DNA of 64,000 nucleotides from assembly GCF_021134715.1 (NCBI RefSeq), contig NC_060026.1, positions 2,294,001 to 2,358,000 on the forward strand. Reading direction: 5' to 3'. Below the pieces are notes generated by a model, which was not told where the DNA came from, searched no databases, and saw nothing but the letters and a program-made list of their open reading frames with translations. A program made the translations under genes and the position numbers. Below are positions 24,516-34,454 of the stretch, piece after piece. This DNA comes from Daphnia pulex. Taxonomy: Eukaryota; Arthropoda; Branchiopoda; Diplostraca; Daphniidae. Numbering within the stretch: position 1 is the stretch's first letter; each line of letters begins with the position of its first letter.

Positions 24516-25216
24516 CACGTGACTTATGAACTTGGAGCAGATCGCCTTTTGCACTCTACACGCTGCACGTGTAGAGTCCTTGCCGATTTGAAAATCGGAA
24601 TATCATCTGAGCTGCCCTTGTTATATGGTCTTACACGTCCTACACAACTGCAATGTGAAGCATGCAAGTTGAAGAATGTCTTGACTCGTAAGCAGACTTA
24701 AAACAGTAATGACAGAACCCAATGACTTGAATCAAATTTTTTGACTCTTCAAAATTACGAGCCAAATCTCAAATGGAACAAAATCAAAATTATCCGAGGC
24801 CACAACTTTTTATTTGCTTCTCTATTATAATAATTTGTCGTAGTTTTTAATGAAAACGCAAAAATTAATTCAATTTCAGAACACTGCAAGAGATTATACG
24901 TGCAATCAAGTACAACCAAACAAACCAAATGGTAGCCTATAATGAAATTCGAAAAAGGATGCCAATCTAGCCAAAAAATCTATCAACCACCAATCTGAGA
25001 TACAAACCAAACGTGCTGGACATCACGTAGTTCCTCTCCTGTGGCAAAATATGGGGATGCATAGAGTAAAAATAAATAACCCGATAGTTGAACGGTTCAG
25101 ATGTCAAAGTCTAGCCACTCACATTCACTCATTTGCGCATGCAGATCATCACGTGAGCCATTACAACTGTCTGCCATCTCTCTCTCTCTCCCAGCCGAGA
25201 GTCTGTGACTATAAAA
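24516..25216 (+). promoter_or_regulatory. Hemoglobin promoter with HRE-type ACGTG sites (left copy)
   Basis: TATAAAA at 25210-25216 lies 78 bases before the ATG. ACGTG cores, the binding motif of HIF in hypoxia response elements, occur at 24516-24521 and 24566-24571 (both CACGTG), 25011-25015, 25024-25028 (minus strand) and 25150-25155 (CACGTG). Oxygen-controlled induction of Daphnia hemoglobin through such sites is established; activity of these particular sites is inferred. Confidence 0.65.
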
Positions 25217-25293
25217 GGCAACTGGGAATGTTAGAGAAGACATCACTTAGCTGACTGATACTTCCAGAGCTAAACTCTTCTTAACTCGCAGCA

Positions 25294-26673
25294 ATGGCTT
25301 TCAAACTAGCCCTTCTCTTCGGCGTGATCGCTTTCGCCAGCGTTTATGTGGTAAGTCCAATTCACTCGTTTATACAATTAATTGATGTTCATTAGTTTGA
25401 AATATTTTGCAGTCTGCAACCACGACGACCACCGTCACCACTTCCGTCACCACCGTCTCGGCCGATGATGACAGCGAGGGTGGACTCTCGTTGAGCTCTC
25501 ATGACCGCAGTGTCATCCGCAAGACCTGGGACCAGGCCAGGAGAGACGGCGATGTTCCTCCTCAGATTCTCTTCCGCTTCATCAAGGCTCACCCCGAATA
25601 CCAGAAGATGTTCAGCAAGTTCGCCAGCGTTCCCCAAAACGAACTGTTGACCAACGGAAACTTCTTGGCCCAGGCCTACACCATTTTGGCCGGTTTGAAC
25701 GTCGCCATCCAGTCCCTGTCCAGCCAGGAGCTGATGGCCAGCCAACTCAATGCTCTCGGTGGAGCCCACAAGCCCCGTGGTGCTACTCCCATCATGTTCG
25801 AGGTTTGTTTAATCAAAAACTGTTTTCCAATCAAGACAAATTGAACTAGAATTTAACCCGAAATGTTTTAGCAATTCGGTGCCGTCCTCGAGGAAGTCCT
25901 CGCTGAAGAGTTGGGCAGCTCCTTCAACGCTGAGGCCAAGAGCGCCTGGAAGAACGGACTTACCGCTTTGGTTGCCGGCATCTCCAAGACCCTGAAGTAA
26001 TTCTAAATTGTCTCTTACATTACATCACTGATGCCCATTTAATATGATTGCATTAACTTGATAGGAACCCACAAGATTTGGCTGATCCCCAGACCAAATT
26101 GTCTGCCCGCCAAGTTCGTGACGTCCAGAGGAGCTGGGAAAACATCAGAAGTGGCCGCAACGCTATGGTCTCTTCCATCATGATCAAGTAATTCGTTAAA
26201 TTAGCCTATACTGTAATTTAATGTTATCATTTTTAATAACTCTTTTTGATGAAAGGCTCTTCAAGGAGACTCCCCGCATCCAGAAATACTTCACCAAGTT
26301 CGCCAATGTCCCAGTGGGATCTTTGAGCGGCGACGCCGAGTACAACAAACAAGTCGCCCTGGTCGCTGACCGTCTGGACACCATCGTCTCGGCTACCGGC
26401 GATAAACTTCAACTTTTGGGCAACATCAACTACATGCGCTACACCCACGCCGCCCGTAGCATTCCCCGTAGTGCTTGGGAGGTGAGATATGCATACATTT
26501 CATTGCTATTTACCAACGAAACTAACTTATGCACGCATGTGCATGTCTTATTTCAGGACTTTGGCCGTCTTCTGATGGAGTCTTTGTCTGCCAGCGGTGT
26601 CTCCTCTGACGATTTGGCTTCCTGGAAGGGCGCTTTGGGTGTCCTTGTCAACGGAATCTCTCCCAAGAATTAA
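25294..26673 (+). CDS. Two-domain extracellular hemoglobin, left-arm copy
   Basis: Six exons (25294-25350, 25413-25802, 25872-25996, 26065-26187, 26256-26481, 26557-26673) close in phase to 345 residues. Exon 1 is a signal peptide (MAFKLALLFGVIAFASVYV), followed by a Thr/Val-rich linker. Globin domain 1 spans about residues 40-190 (SSHDRSVIRKTWDQARRDGD; distal region HPEYQKMFSKFASVP; proximal HKPRG). Domain 2 spans about residues 195-345 (LSARQVRDVQRSWENIRSGR, TPRIQKYFTKFANVP). This two-domain secreted chain is characteristic of Daphnia hemolymph hemoglobin, which assembles into large oxygen carriers. The extra intron joining the two domains at NPQDLADP is in the expected place. The start is the only ATG after the TATA box. 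A mirrored copy at 45468-46847 shows no difference I could find. Confidence 0.96.
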
Positions 26674-27640
<967 letters not shown>

Positions 27641-27955
27641 CACGAAGTCTGTGACCTCCAGAGAAGCTGGGAAGCCATCAGTTGAGTTGCCGCAACGCCA
27701 TGGTCTCTTCTATAGTCCTCATCAAGTGAGAGTTGATAAACCAATTATCTTGTACTGTTATCAAATCTTAATTTTCTTACTCTTTTTTAAGAAATGCTCT
27801 TCAAGGAGACTCCCCGCATCCAGAAACACCTTAACAAGTTCGCCAGCGTCCCCGTACGATCTTTAGATGGAGACGCCGAATACAACACACAACTCTGCTT
27901 GTTGTGTTATTGTAGGACTTTTGCCGCCTTTTGATGGATGCTTTGCCAGCCGAGT
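27641..27955 (+). pseudogene. Hemoglobin domain-2 pseudogene fragment (left arm)
   Basis: Relic of exons 4-6 of the neighbouring hemoglobin. 27641-27726 matches the VRDVQRSWENIRSG...MVSS region but carries an in-frame TGA and a shift. 27794-27900 reads LFKETPRIQKHLNKFASVPV and SLDGDAEYNTQL. The rest jumps to DFCRLLMDALPAE and a stop, missing the middle of the exon. It lies 1 kb downstream of the intact gene in the same direction, so it is the remains of a tandem duplicate. Confidence 0.85.
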
Positions 27956-28600
27956 GATATTTAATCCATGTGATGTTTAAGATGGTATAGTATAAATACT
28001 TAAATAGGTATAAATCTTTCTGGGAAAAAAAACAAAACAAAAAGAAAAACAAACAAAAAAAAAACCTGCTTTTCCACTCGTTGCTGACTTGCTGGATGGA
28101 TTGTTTTGGGGTTTGTTCCCATGTCTAAAGAGAAATCTTAGCTCGCACCACACTAAAAGGGATAGCCTGATCGCTCGTTCCCCGTCTGTTTGTAAACGCA
28201 AGTGGGCAACCAGATGCTCTTGTAAAGAAATTACAACTTATTTGTTATAATTGTATAGCTAACTCAAATAGTATGGTTAATTTAATTTTGTGCCCCAGCT
28301 GCATTTAATAATTTGGAATTAAGACAACTCAATTTTCCATTCATTTAATAGTGTAATGTAATTGAGGGAATGTAACGGTGAACGAACTGGAATTTTCGCT
28401 TGGTGAACATTTTCGTATTCTTTTTCTATATTTAACTGCCTAGTTTTCAATCTATCCTATAAATGATAATTTAACTTGATCGAAAACGGATAAAAACATT
28501 ATTCCTTCTTAATTTTGAAAATATTTCATTCATTTCTCGTTTACTGCTCTTGGTACATAGTTCTGTTATGATTCATAACATTTAATTTTTCTTTTAGAAC
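27956..28600. other. AT-rich spacer (left arm)
   Basis: No gene seen. Contains an A-rich run at 28025-28072 and is mirrored on the right arm. Confidence 0.5.
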
Positions 28601-29760
28601 GCCAATATGTTCCATCGGGATATTCGGCCACATCATCAACAATCACAAACTATTCCAATATCTATGCATCACCTATTTTATGTGCCAGTTCCCATTTCAC
28701 TGCCTTCACAAATCAATCAACTGTAGCCAGTGGAACGTTTGGATTCAAAAGAAAGAGTTTCTCAGTTGGAAGATCAAAAGCGGATGCTGAAACTACAGAA
28801 GAAGATTCAGAAATTGTAGATTAGTTTGGAGGAAGCCAAAGCCAAACAGGCTGTTCCTCCCAGTGGAATTAAGAGCCAGCAGAGCGTCAACGACAAATCG
28901 ATATCTGCAGCTATTTTTCACTGGAGCAAGAAGCCGAACTTCGCCGAACTTTGTGTGTTCCTGAAAAGAATCATTCTACCTCATCTTGTGTCTCTTCTAA
29001 AATTCTGAATGAAATTGATCTTCTGCAAGTCCAATTGAGCAATGTGATCCCTCAACCGGAGCTGTCGTTGTCGACCGTCGTCGCATTGGAAAGATAACCG
29101 ACAACTATCAGGAGTCGATTGGGCGTGAAGAATTCGGTCAAGTCTTCAAAGAAACTTGGCATGGACGTCAAGAAGATCCTTGGCGTTGCAGCACAATCGT
29201 CGAGGCTTGATCGTTCGCCAAGATGATTCAACGAGAGGTTGAAGCCCTTTCAGCTGTTCAGCACCGTAATATTATTGGACTGCTAGATCTTCGCATGGAA
29301 AACGAATCGAGTGATGGTGAAGCATCGATTAGAGTCTCGCTTATCTTTGAATTCGCCAACGGAGGGACTCTTTTCGACTGTCTTTTCGGTGGCCAAGCAT
29401 AAAACAGCAAATTCAAATTAGACGTGAATCAAATGATGCTGATCGCTCGCCATCTCACCGCGAGACTCTCCATCTACTGCATTCCACTCAGCAGAAGCCG
29501 GGCGGTTCAGTTATGGTCCACCGTGACGTAAAATCCGCCAATGTTTTACTGCAACTGGATGACGAAGGAAGAGACCGGGAAGAGTCGTACGAGCTGTTTT
29601 GGCCGATTTTGGTTTGGCACGTTTTCATTCGGATCTCAACGAAAGTGGGGCTCTGGTCTAGCAGCCAGTTCCATGACAGCCTTGGTAGGTTACCCACGGC
29701 TATGTCGATCCTTTGTATGCGGAGGTACTGTATATTCTCAACATGTTCCAACTGATGCAG
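28600..29760 (+). pseudogene. Protein-kinase pseudogene (left arm)
   Basis: A broken serine/threonine-type kinase. From 5' to 3': a coiled-coil-like piece (ERVSQLEDQKRMLKLQKK), a Gly-loop relic (SIGREEFGQVFKETWHG), the C-helix region (IQREVEALSAVQHRNIIGLL), hinge (VSLIFEFANGGTLFDCLF), catalytic loop (VHRDVKSANVLLQLDDEGR) and an activation segment remnant leading to GTHGYVDPL in the mirror copy. Several in-frame stops and shifts (for example within the loop after FGGQA) rule out a full product. The HRDVKSANVLL loop with a short insert suggests a TKL/IRAK-like or IRE1-like family; I cannot choose. The same kinase relic is present on the right arm with different lesions. Confidence 0.7.
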
Positions 29761-29799
29761 TGTTTATTAATTATTTTTCAATTACCATTGTAGAGTTCA

Positions 29800-30375
29800 A
29801 CCTACAGACGGGCCGGCCAGTTTGCATGTCCTTCAACGCTTGAAGGTCGCGGGGAATATTACGTTAAACTCTCAATGCGGTGTTGTAGAGGTTGGGTGAG
29901 AACTGGACGTGTTGCATCATTATCAAGCAGGTACAATAGCCGCAAGGCTCAGCCATTTGGTATTCATTTTGAATTTTGATATTGGTTTTTGTAGACCCAT
30001 CCCCAGCAACGTCAACCTAAAGAAGGAAAGGCCAGTTTGCATTTTCTTTACGCTCGAAGGTCACGGAGATCTTAAAGTAAACGTGTCATGCGACGGCGAA
30101 GAGGTTGGGTGAGGACGACACGTGTTGCATCATTATCAAGCAGGTACAATAGCCGCAAGGCTCAGCCATTTGGTATTCATTTTGAATTTTGATATTGGTT
30201 GTTGTAGACCCTTCCCCAGCAACGTCAACCTAAAGAAGGAAAGGCAAGTTTGCATTTTCTTCAATTTCGAAGGTCACGGAGATACCATTACGTTAAACGT
30301 GTCATGTGGAGTAGAGGTTGGGTGAGAATGGGAAGTGTTCCATCATTATCAAGCAGGTACAATAGCCGCAAGACT
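29800..30375. repeat. Tandem repeat, unit about 213 bp (left arm)
   Basis: Units recur at a spacing of 213 bp: the block starting TGTTGCATCATTATCAAGCA appears near 29908 and 30121, and a diverged third near 30334. Units end just upstream of a TATAAAA at 30404. The right arm has about one unit fewer (41980-42310). Confidence 0.8.
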
Positions 30376-30403
30376 TAAGAGGTTAGGGGTAGAAAAAAAA
30401 TCG

Positions 30404-30480
30404 TATAAAAGGAGAGAGAAAAGGCGTTTGAAATCAGTTGAGTGAGAATCTCCGACACGGCAGCTGCTGTGTCCTATTCG
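30404..30480 (+). promoter_or_regulatory. YYT-family promoter module A, apparently without a gene
   Basis: TATAAAAGGAGAGAGAAAAG followed by the module-typical TCAGTTGAGTGAGAATCTCC and CCGACACGGCAGC. The ATG expected downstream is lost, and another module follows at about 30635. Confidence 0.55.
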
Positions 30481-30753
30481 TCACTAAATGCATTCTTCAT
30501 TCTAAAATCATTTCGCAATAAGTAAATATCCTTTTAACTTTTTGTGTCGATTTTTATTGTTTTTTTTTTCTTTTCAATTGTTAATATGCTTTTATTGAAT
30601 ATATTTAATATTCAAATTGTTTATTGTCTGTCGTATTAAAGGAGAAAAATGGCCAAAGAAATCAGTCGAGTGATCATCTCCGACACTGCAATAGCAACTG
30701 CAGTGCACTATTGATCATCAATTAATTCTTCACTGTGTAATCAGTTCGTAATC

Positions 30754-31545
30754 ATGGGTAAAATATTCATTTTTATTTTGAGTCATGAAACAATTCTATG
30801 TCATTCCTAGTTGATATGATGAGCTATAATTGAAATTAATTTTTAAATTGTTTATTGTACAGTTAATTATGGCGTTGTGCTGCTGTTGGGTCGACCACGA
30901 GTGTACCGATGTCTCCTGGATACGGTGGCCCCGAGTTACTTCACCAAAGCGCCTGAGTACTACACTGAGGCTCCCAAGTACTACACCATCAAAGCTCCAG
31001 AGTATTACACTGCAATCTACGCTGCCCCAGCTTACACCACCAAGGGACCGGAGTACTGCACCACAACCTACGCTGCTCCAGTTCACTACACCGCCCCGAG
31101 ACACAACCACATCTGAGGCAGCCAGTATTACTGCACAGCGGCTGCTTCTTAGTAACAACCTACGTTACACCTAGATGCTACACCGAAGCCCACAAGTACT
31201 GCACCGGCAAGGCCGAATATTACATAACCACGTTTGCTGCCCCAGCTACCCTGCTACACCGAGAAACCCAAGTATTTCTCTGCTTCAAGCAACTATCGAA
31301 CAGAGGCTCCTGTTGACTACACCACCCATGCCCCGGGGTTTTACAGTACAACCTACGCTGCCCCATCTACACCACCAAGGCTCCAAAGTGCTACACAACC
31401 AAGGCACCCGAGCTACTACTTAGGCTGCTCCGACTTTCTGCACCGAAGCTGCGAAATATTCCACTGCCCCGAGTTACTACACCATCAAGGCTGTTTCAAT
31501 GTTACATCACAACCTACGCTTCTCCAGTTTACTACATAATGGTGA
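30754..31545 (+). pseudogene. Tyr/Thr-repeat (YYT) protein gene copy 1, decayed (left arm)
   Basis: Exon 1 is ATGG (30754-30757), spliced to 30863. The first frame runs MVNYGVVLLLG..., then KAPEYYTEAPKYYTIKAPEY and YAAPAYTTKGPEY, to a stop at 31114-31116. Family-like sequence (TYAAP, SYYT, KYFSAPSNY in other frames) continues to about 31545, and the expected leader (STTSVPMSPGYGG) lies in another frame. There are therefore multiple frameshifts: most likely a pseudogene, possibly still yielding an 86-residue product. The family looks like secreted structural proteins made of APEYYTTK units; the role is unknown. A weak TATA relative (CGTATTAAAGGAG) stands upstream at about 30633. Confidence 0.6.
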
Positions 31546-32088
31546 AGCCAGAAATGGAAACAGGTATGGGCCCAACGGGTCTTGCTTTATTCCTCTTGTG
31601 TCTCTTCTACAAGATTAACGTCTGGAATATTTGTTAATTTTTTTTTAAATGTGAAGTAGTCAGGGTAGAGACAATATTTTGATAAAGGGATAAAAGTTTA
31701 TTTTAAAGAAGTTCTACATAACACGTGGGGTTTTGTATTGAAATTTGTTGGTATAGTTAAATGTGTGCGGCTCATGAGTTACCAGGCTGAAGCTTATTTT
31801 CTGCTAGAAATCACTTGAGTAGAATAACCAATGAAGCGTTGTTGACACTTAACTTGCATCTGACCGTGTGGAAGGCCTTTTTATTTTTTTTTCATGTTAC
31901 TTCATTTTTTCAATCATTCTCATTTCATTTCTCCAATGCTAATTTGAAGGTGACGGAGATTATGTCGTAAAATGTGCCATGTAGTGGTGTAGAGGTTGGG
32001 CAAGAACGGGACGTGTTTCATCATTATCAAAAAGGTAGAATTGCTGAAAGGCTTGAGTTGAGAGGTAAATTGGGGTTAGAAAAAGTCG
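31546..32088. other. Spacer between YYT copies 1 and 2 (left arm)
   Basis: No gene. The segment around 31930-32060 (CATTATCAAAAAGGTAGAAT) is a diverged relative of the 213-bp unit. Confidence 0.45.
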
Positions 32089-32171
32089 TATAAAAGGAGA
32101 GGAAGGTGATAGAGATTAGTCTAGTGAGCATCTCCGACCCGGCAACAACTGCTTTCTTCCAATTCTCAATC
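32089..32171 (+). promoter_or_regulatory. YYT-family promoter module C
   Basis: TATAAAAGGAGAGGAAGGTG at 32089, then TAGTGAGCATCTCCGACCCG and GCAACAACTGC, leading to CAATCATGGGTAAT, which is the ATG plus donor of exon 1. Confidence 0.6.
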
Positions 32172-32700
32172 ATGGGTAATTCGTTTATTTTACATGGAGT
32201 TTTGTATCATATAGACTTTCTTACATTTGTTCATGTGTCACTAATAGTTAAATATTTTAATGTTCACATCTAGTTAATTTATAGTCTAGTGCTGTTTGGT
32301 GTATCGTTGATGGTCGAGTCGTCCACTGGTGTACCGGTGTCCCCTGGGTGTGGCAGATACCAAACCGCAATGCTACCGTCTACCACACAACAAACATACG
32401 CAACCAGTTACTACACCTAAAAGGCCGTATGTTACACAAGGACGTATGCTACACCAGTTTACTACACCGTGGAATTCAAGTATTACTCTTCCCCGAACAA
32501 ATACCAAACAGAGGCTCTTGTTTACTACACTACCATCGCCCTCGAGTGTTACACTAAAACCTACGCTGCCCCCAACTACTACACTGTAGCTCCGAAGTGC
32601 TACACATCAATGCACAACCAATTCGCAATTGGTAAATCTGCTGTTTTACATAAATTGAATTATTCCACGTGTTCTCTAATTGTTAATTAATAACTGAAAA
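32172..32700 (+). pseudogene. YYT gene copy 2, decayed (left arm)
   Basis: Exon 1 ATGG (32172-32175) with donor, acceptor at 32272-32273. Joined in phase it meets TAG within five codons. The family leader (VESSTGVPVSPGCGRYQT) and repeats (TYATPVYYTVEFKYYS, KTYAAPNYYTVAPKCYT) follow in a shifted frame with a further stop. A third, leader-only relic (VVLLLVVLSLL then stop) lies near 32725-32775. Confidence 0.6.
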
Positions 32701-32910
32701 TGTTTTATTTTATTCATTTACAGTTTATTTTTACGTCGTGCTGCTGTTGGTTGTTCTATCGTTGCTAACGTGTTGACCACTGTACCGAACTCCACCGACT
32801 TTGGGTATTAACGACAAGGGATGTATGTCAACAGGTGCAATAGCCGTAAAGTTTAAAATGTGAAGAAAAAATCGGATAAAAGAAGAGAGAAAAGGCGATT
32901 TATCAATTCA

Positions 32911-33591
32911 ATGAGCATCTCCTACCCGGCAGCAATTGCATTCTTCGAATACTCAATCAAAGGAGTACTACACCTCCAAGGCAGCGGAGTACTACACCTC
33001 CAAGGCAGCGGAGTACTACACCACCAAGGCAGCGGAGTACTACACCACCAGGGCAGCGGAGTACTACACCACCAAGGCAGCGGAGTACTACACCACCAAG
33101 TCAGCGGAGTACTATACCACCAAGTCAGCGGAGTACTACACCACCAAGGCAGCGGAGTACTACACCACCAAGGCAGCGGAGTACTACACCACCAAGGCAG
33201 CGGAGTACTACACCACCAAGGCAGCGGAGTACTACACCACCAAGGCAGCGGAGTACTACACCACCAAGGCAGCGGAGTACTACACCACCAAGGCAGCGGA
33301 GTACTACACCACCAAGGAAGCGGAGTACTACACCACCAAGGAAGCGGAGTACTACACCACCAAGGCAGCGGAGTACTACACCACCAAGGCAGCGGAGTAC
33401 TACACCACCAAGGCAGCGGAGTACTACACCACCAAGGCAGCGGAGTACTACACCACCAAGGCAGCGGAGTACTACACCACCAAGGCAGCGGAGTACTACA
33501 CCACCAAGGCAGCGGAATACTACACCACCAAGGCAGCGGAGTACTACACCACAAACTACGATTCCGCAATTTTCTACATGGAAATTTCTAA
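32911..33591 (+). CDS. 24-bp-repeat ORFs: GVLHHQGS frame from the promoter-module ATG
   Basis: Promoter module D (GATAAAAGAAGAGAG near 32875) runs directly into a repeat array, because the usual ATGG is replaced by AAAGG. The only ATG of the module (32911) opens a 226-codon frame of GVLHHQGS units (MSISYPAAIAFFEYSIKG start). The ancestral frame, offset by one base, reads EYYTTKAA units to 33596-33598 but has no ATG. Both frames are open because the unit is 24 bp. Whether either is translated is unknown. Confidence 0.3.
   Translation: MSISYPAAIAFFEYSIKGVLHLQGSGVLHLQGSGVLHHQGSGVLHHQGSGVLHHQGSGVLHHQVSGVLYHQVSGVLHHQGSGVLHHQGSGVLHHQGSGVLHHQGSGVLHHQGSGVLHHQGSGVLHHQGSGVLHHQGSGVLHHQGSGVLHHQGSGVLHHQGSGVLHHQGSGVLHHQGSGVLHHQGSGVLHHQGSGVLHHQGSGILHHQGSGVLHHKLRFRNFLHGNF
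32963..33553 (+). repeat. 24-bp coding minisatellite, about 25 units (left arm)
   Basis: Unit GGAGTACTACACCACCAAGG plus CAGC, repeated about 25 times with only a few variants (GTCAGC, GAAGC, CCTCC). The mirror locus at 39286-39362 has about 3 units. Confidence 0.95.
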
Positions 33592-33599
33592 ATACTAGA

Positions 33600-34154
33600 G
33601 CCGAAATTTCTATGTCAGGTTATTTATATTTGTCGGTTATTTTCATGGTCATTGGTCACTGGGAATTAATTATTGATCTTAAAAGAGAAAATTAAAGTTT
33701 TAACACGTGTAATTCTTTTGTAATACTTTTGTTAGTAACTGTAAGTTTGTCAACTTTGCGTCAGTTGTCTATTGGTGTTGGATTTCTTCAAGACCGGGAT
33801 GCTGAATTGTGAATTGTTTATTTCATGTTTTAGAGGTGACTACTGCCTTATTCATAAGGACATGTTCTTATGGTTCGACGATGATATTTCAAGGTTTAGT
33901 TACGAAAGACACTTGTAACTGTAGATTTTATCAAATCTTATAAATAATGGGAAAGTGGCTGACCTTTGTAAAAATGAAAGACTTTGAAATTGAGAGAAAT
34001 ATATTGATACAATTCATAAACAAAACTTGGTATAAATTAGAAACAATGAACAACAAACTTATAAAAAGAATTGTGTTATATGGTCCCACCTCCTCCCACA
34101 ATTCCTCCACATTTTACAGTCACATACATGCATACACATATACATACACTTAAG
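33600..34154. other. AT-rich spacer (left arm)
   Basis: No gene recognised; mirrored on the right arm at about 38924-39285. Confidence 0.5.
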
Positions 34155-34430
34155 TTAACCCATTGACTGCCACGCCATACAACCCGTAGGTTGCTCTCTA
34201 CTAATCTACGCGCCACGTCTGAAGGATCCATGACCAAGTTGGACTTGCCATTGCTGACAAGTCCGTGCTGAAAAGGGGAAACTATGGTGCATTGCCTGAA
34301 ACAGGCGCCTTGCGGCAAATTTTGGGCTTGGCGACTCTCCGACCCCGCGGCTTGTAAACCACGAGACCGAACAGCGCGGCCCGTGCTAAGGAGCTAGGGG
34401 AAAACAAAGGCGTGGCAGACAACGGGTTAA
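34155..34430. mobile_element. piggyBac-like MITE (left arm)
   Basis: A 268-bp body is flanked on both sides by TTAA (34155-34158, 34427-34430). Its ends are inverted repeats: CCCATTGACTGCCACGCC on the left, and CCCGTTGTCTGCCACGCC when the right end is read in reverse. TTAA target duplication and CCC-start termini are hallmarks of piggyBac. No transposase frame is inside, so it is non-autonomous. The same insertion is present on the right arm and therefore predates the inverted duplication. Confidence 0.8.
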
Positions 34431-34454
34431 CTAACACTAACACAAACATATTAC

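Noticed and set aside
28020-28072. A-rich tract considered as a retroposed poly(A) tail
   Set aside because: No processed-gene body adjoins it and no target duplications were seen; the neighbouring hemoglobin relic keeps an intron-like gap.
32922-33569. Minus-strand Trp/Cys/Pro-rich repeat frame (CSTPLPWW units)
   Set aside because: Inevitable open frame of a 24-bp repeat on the opposite strand, with no promoter.
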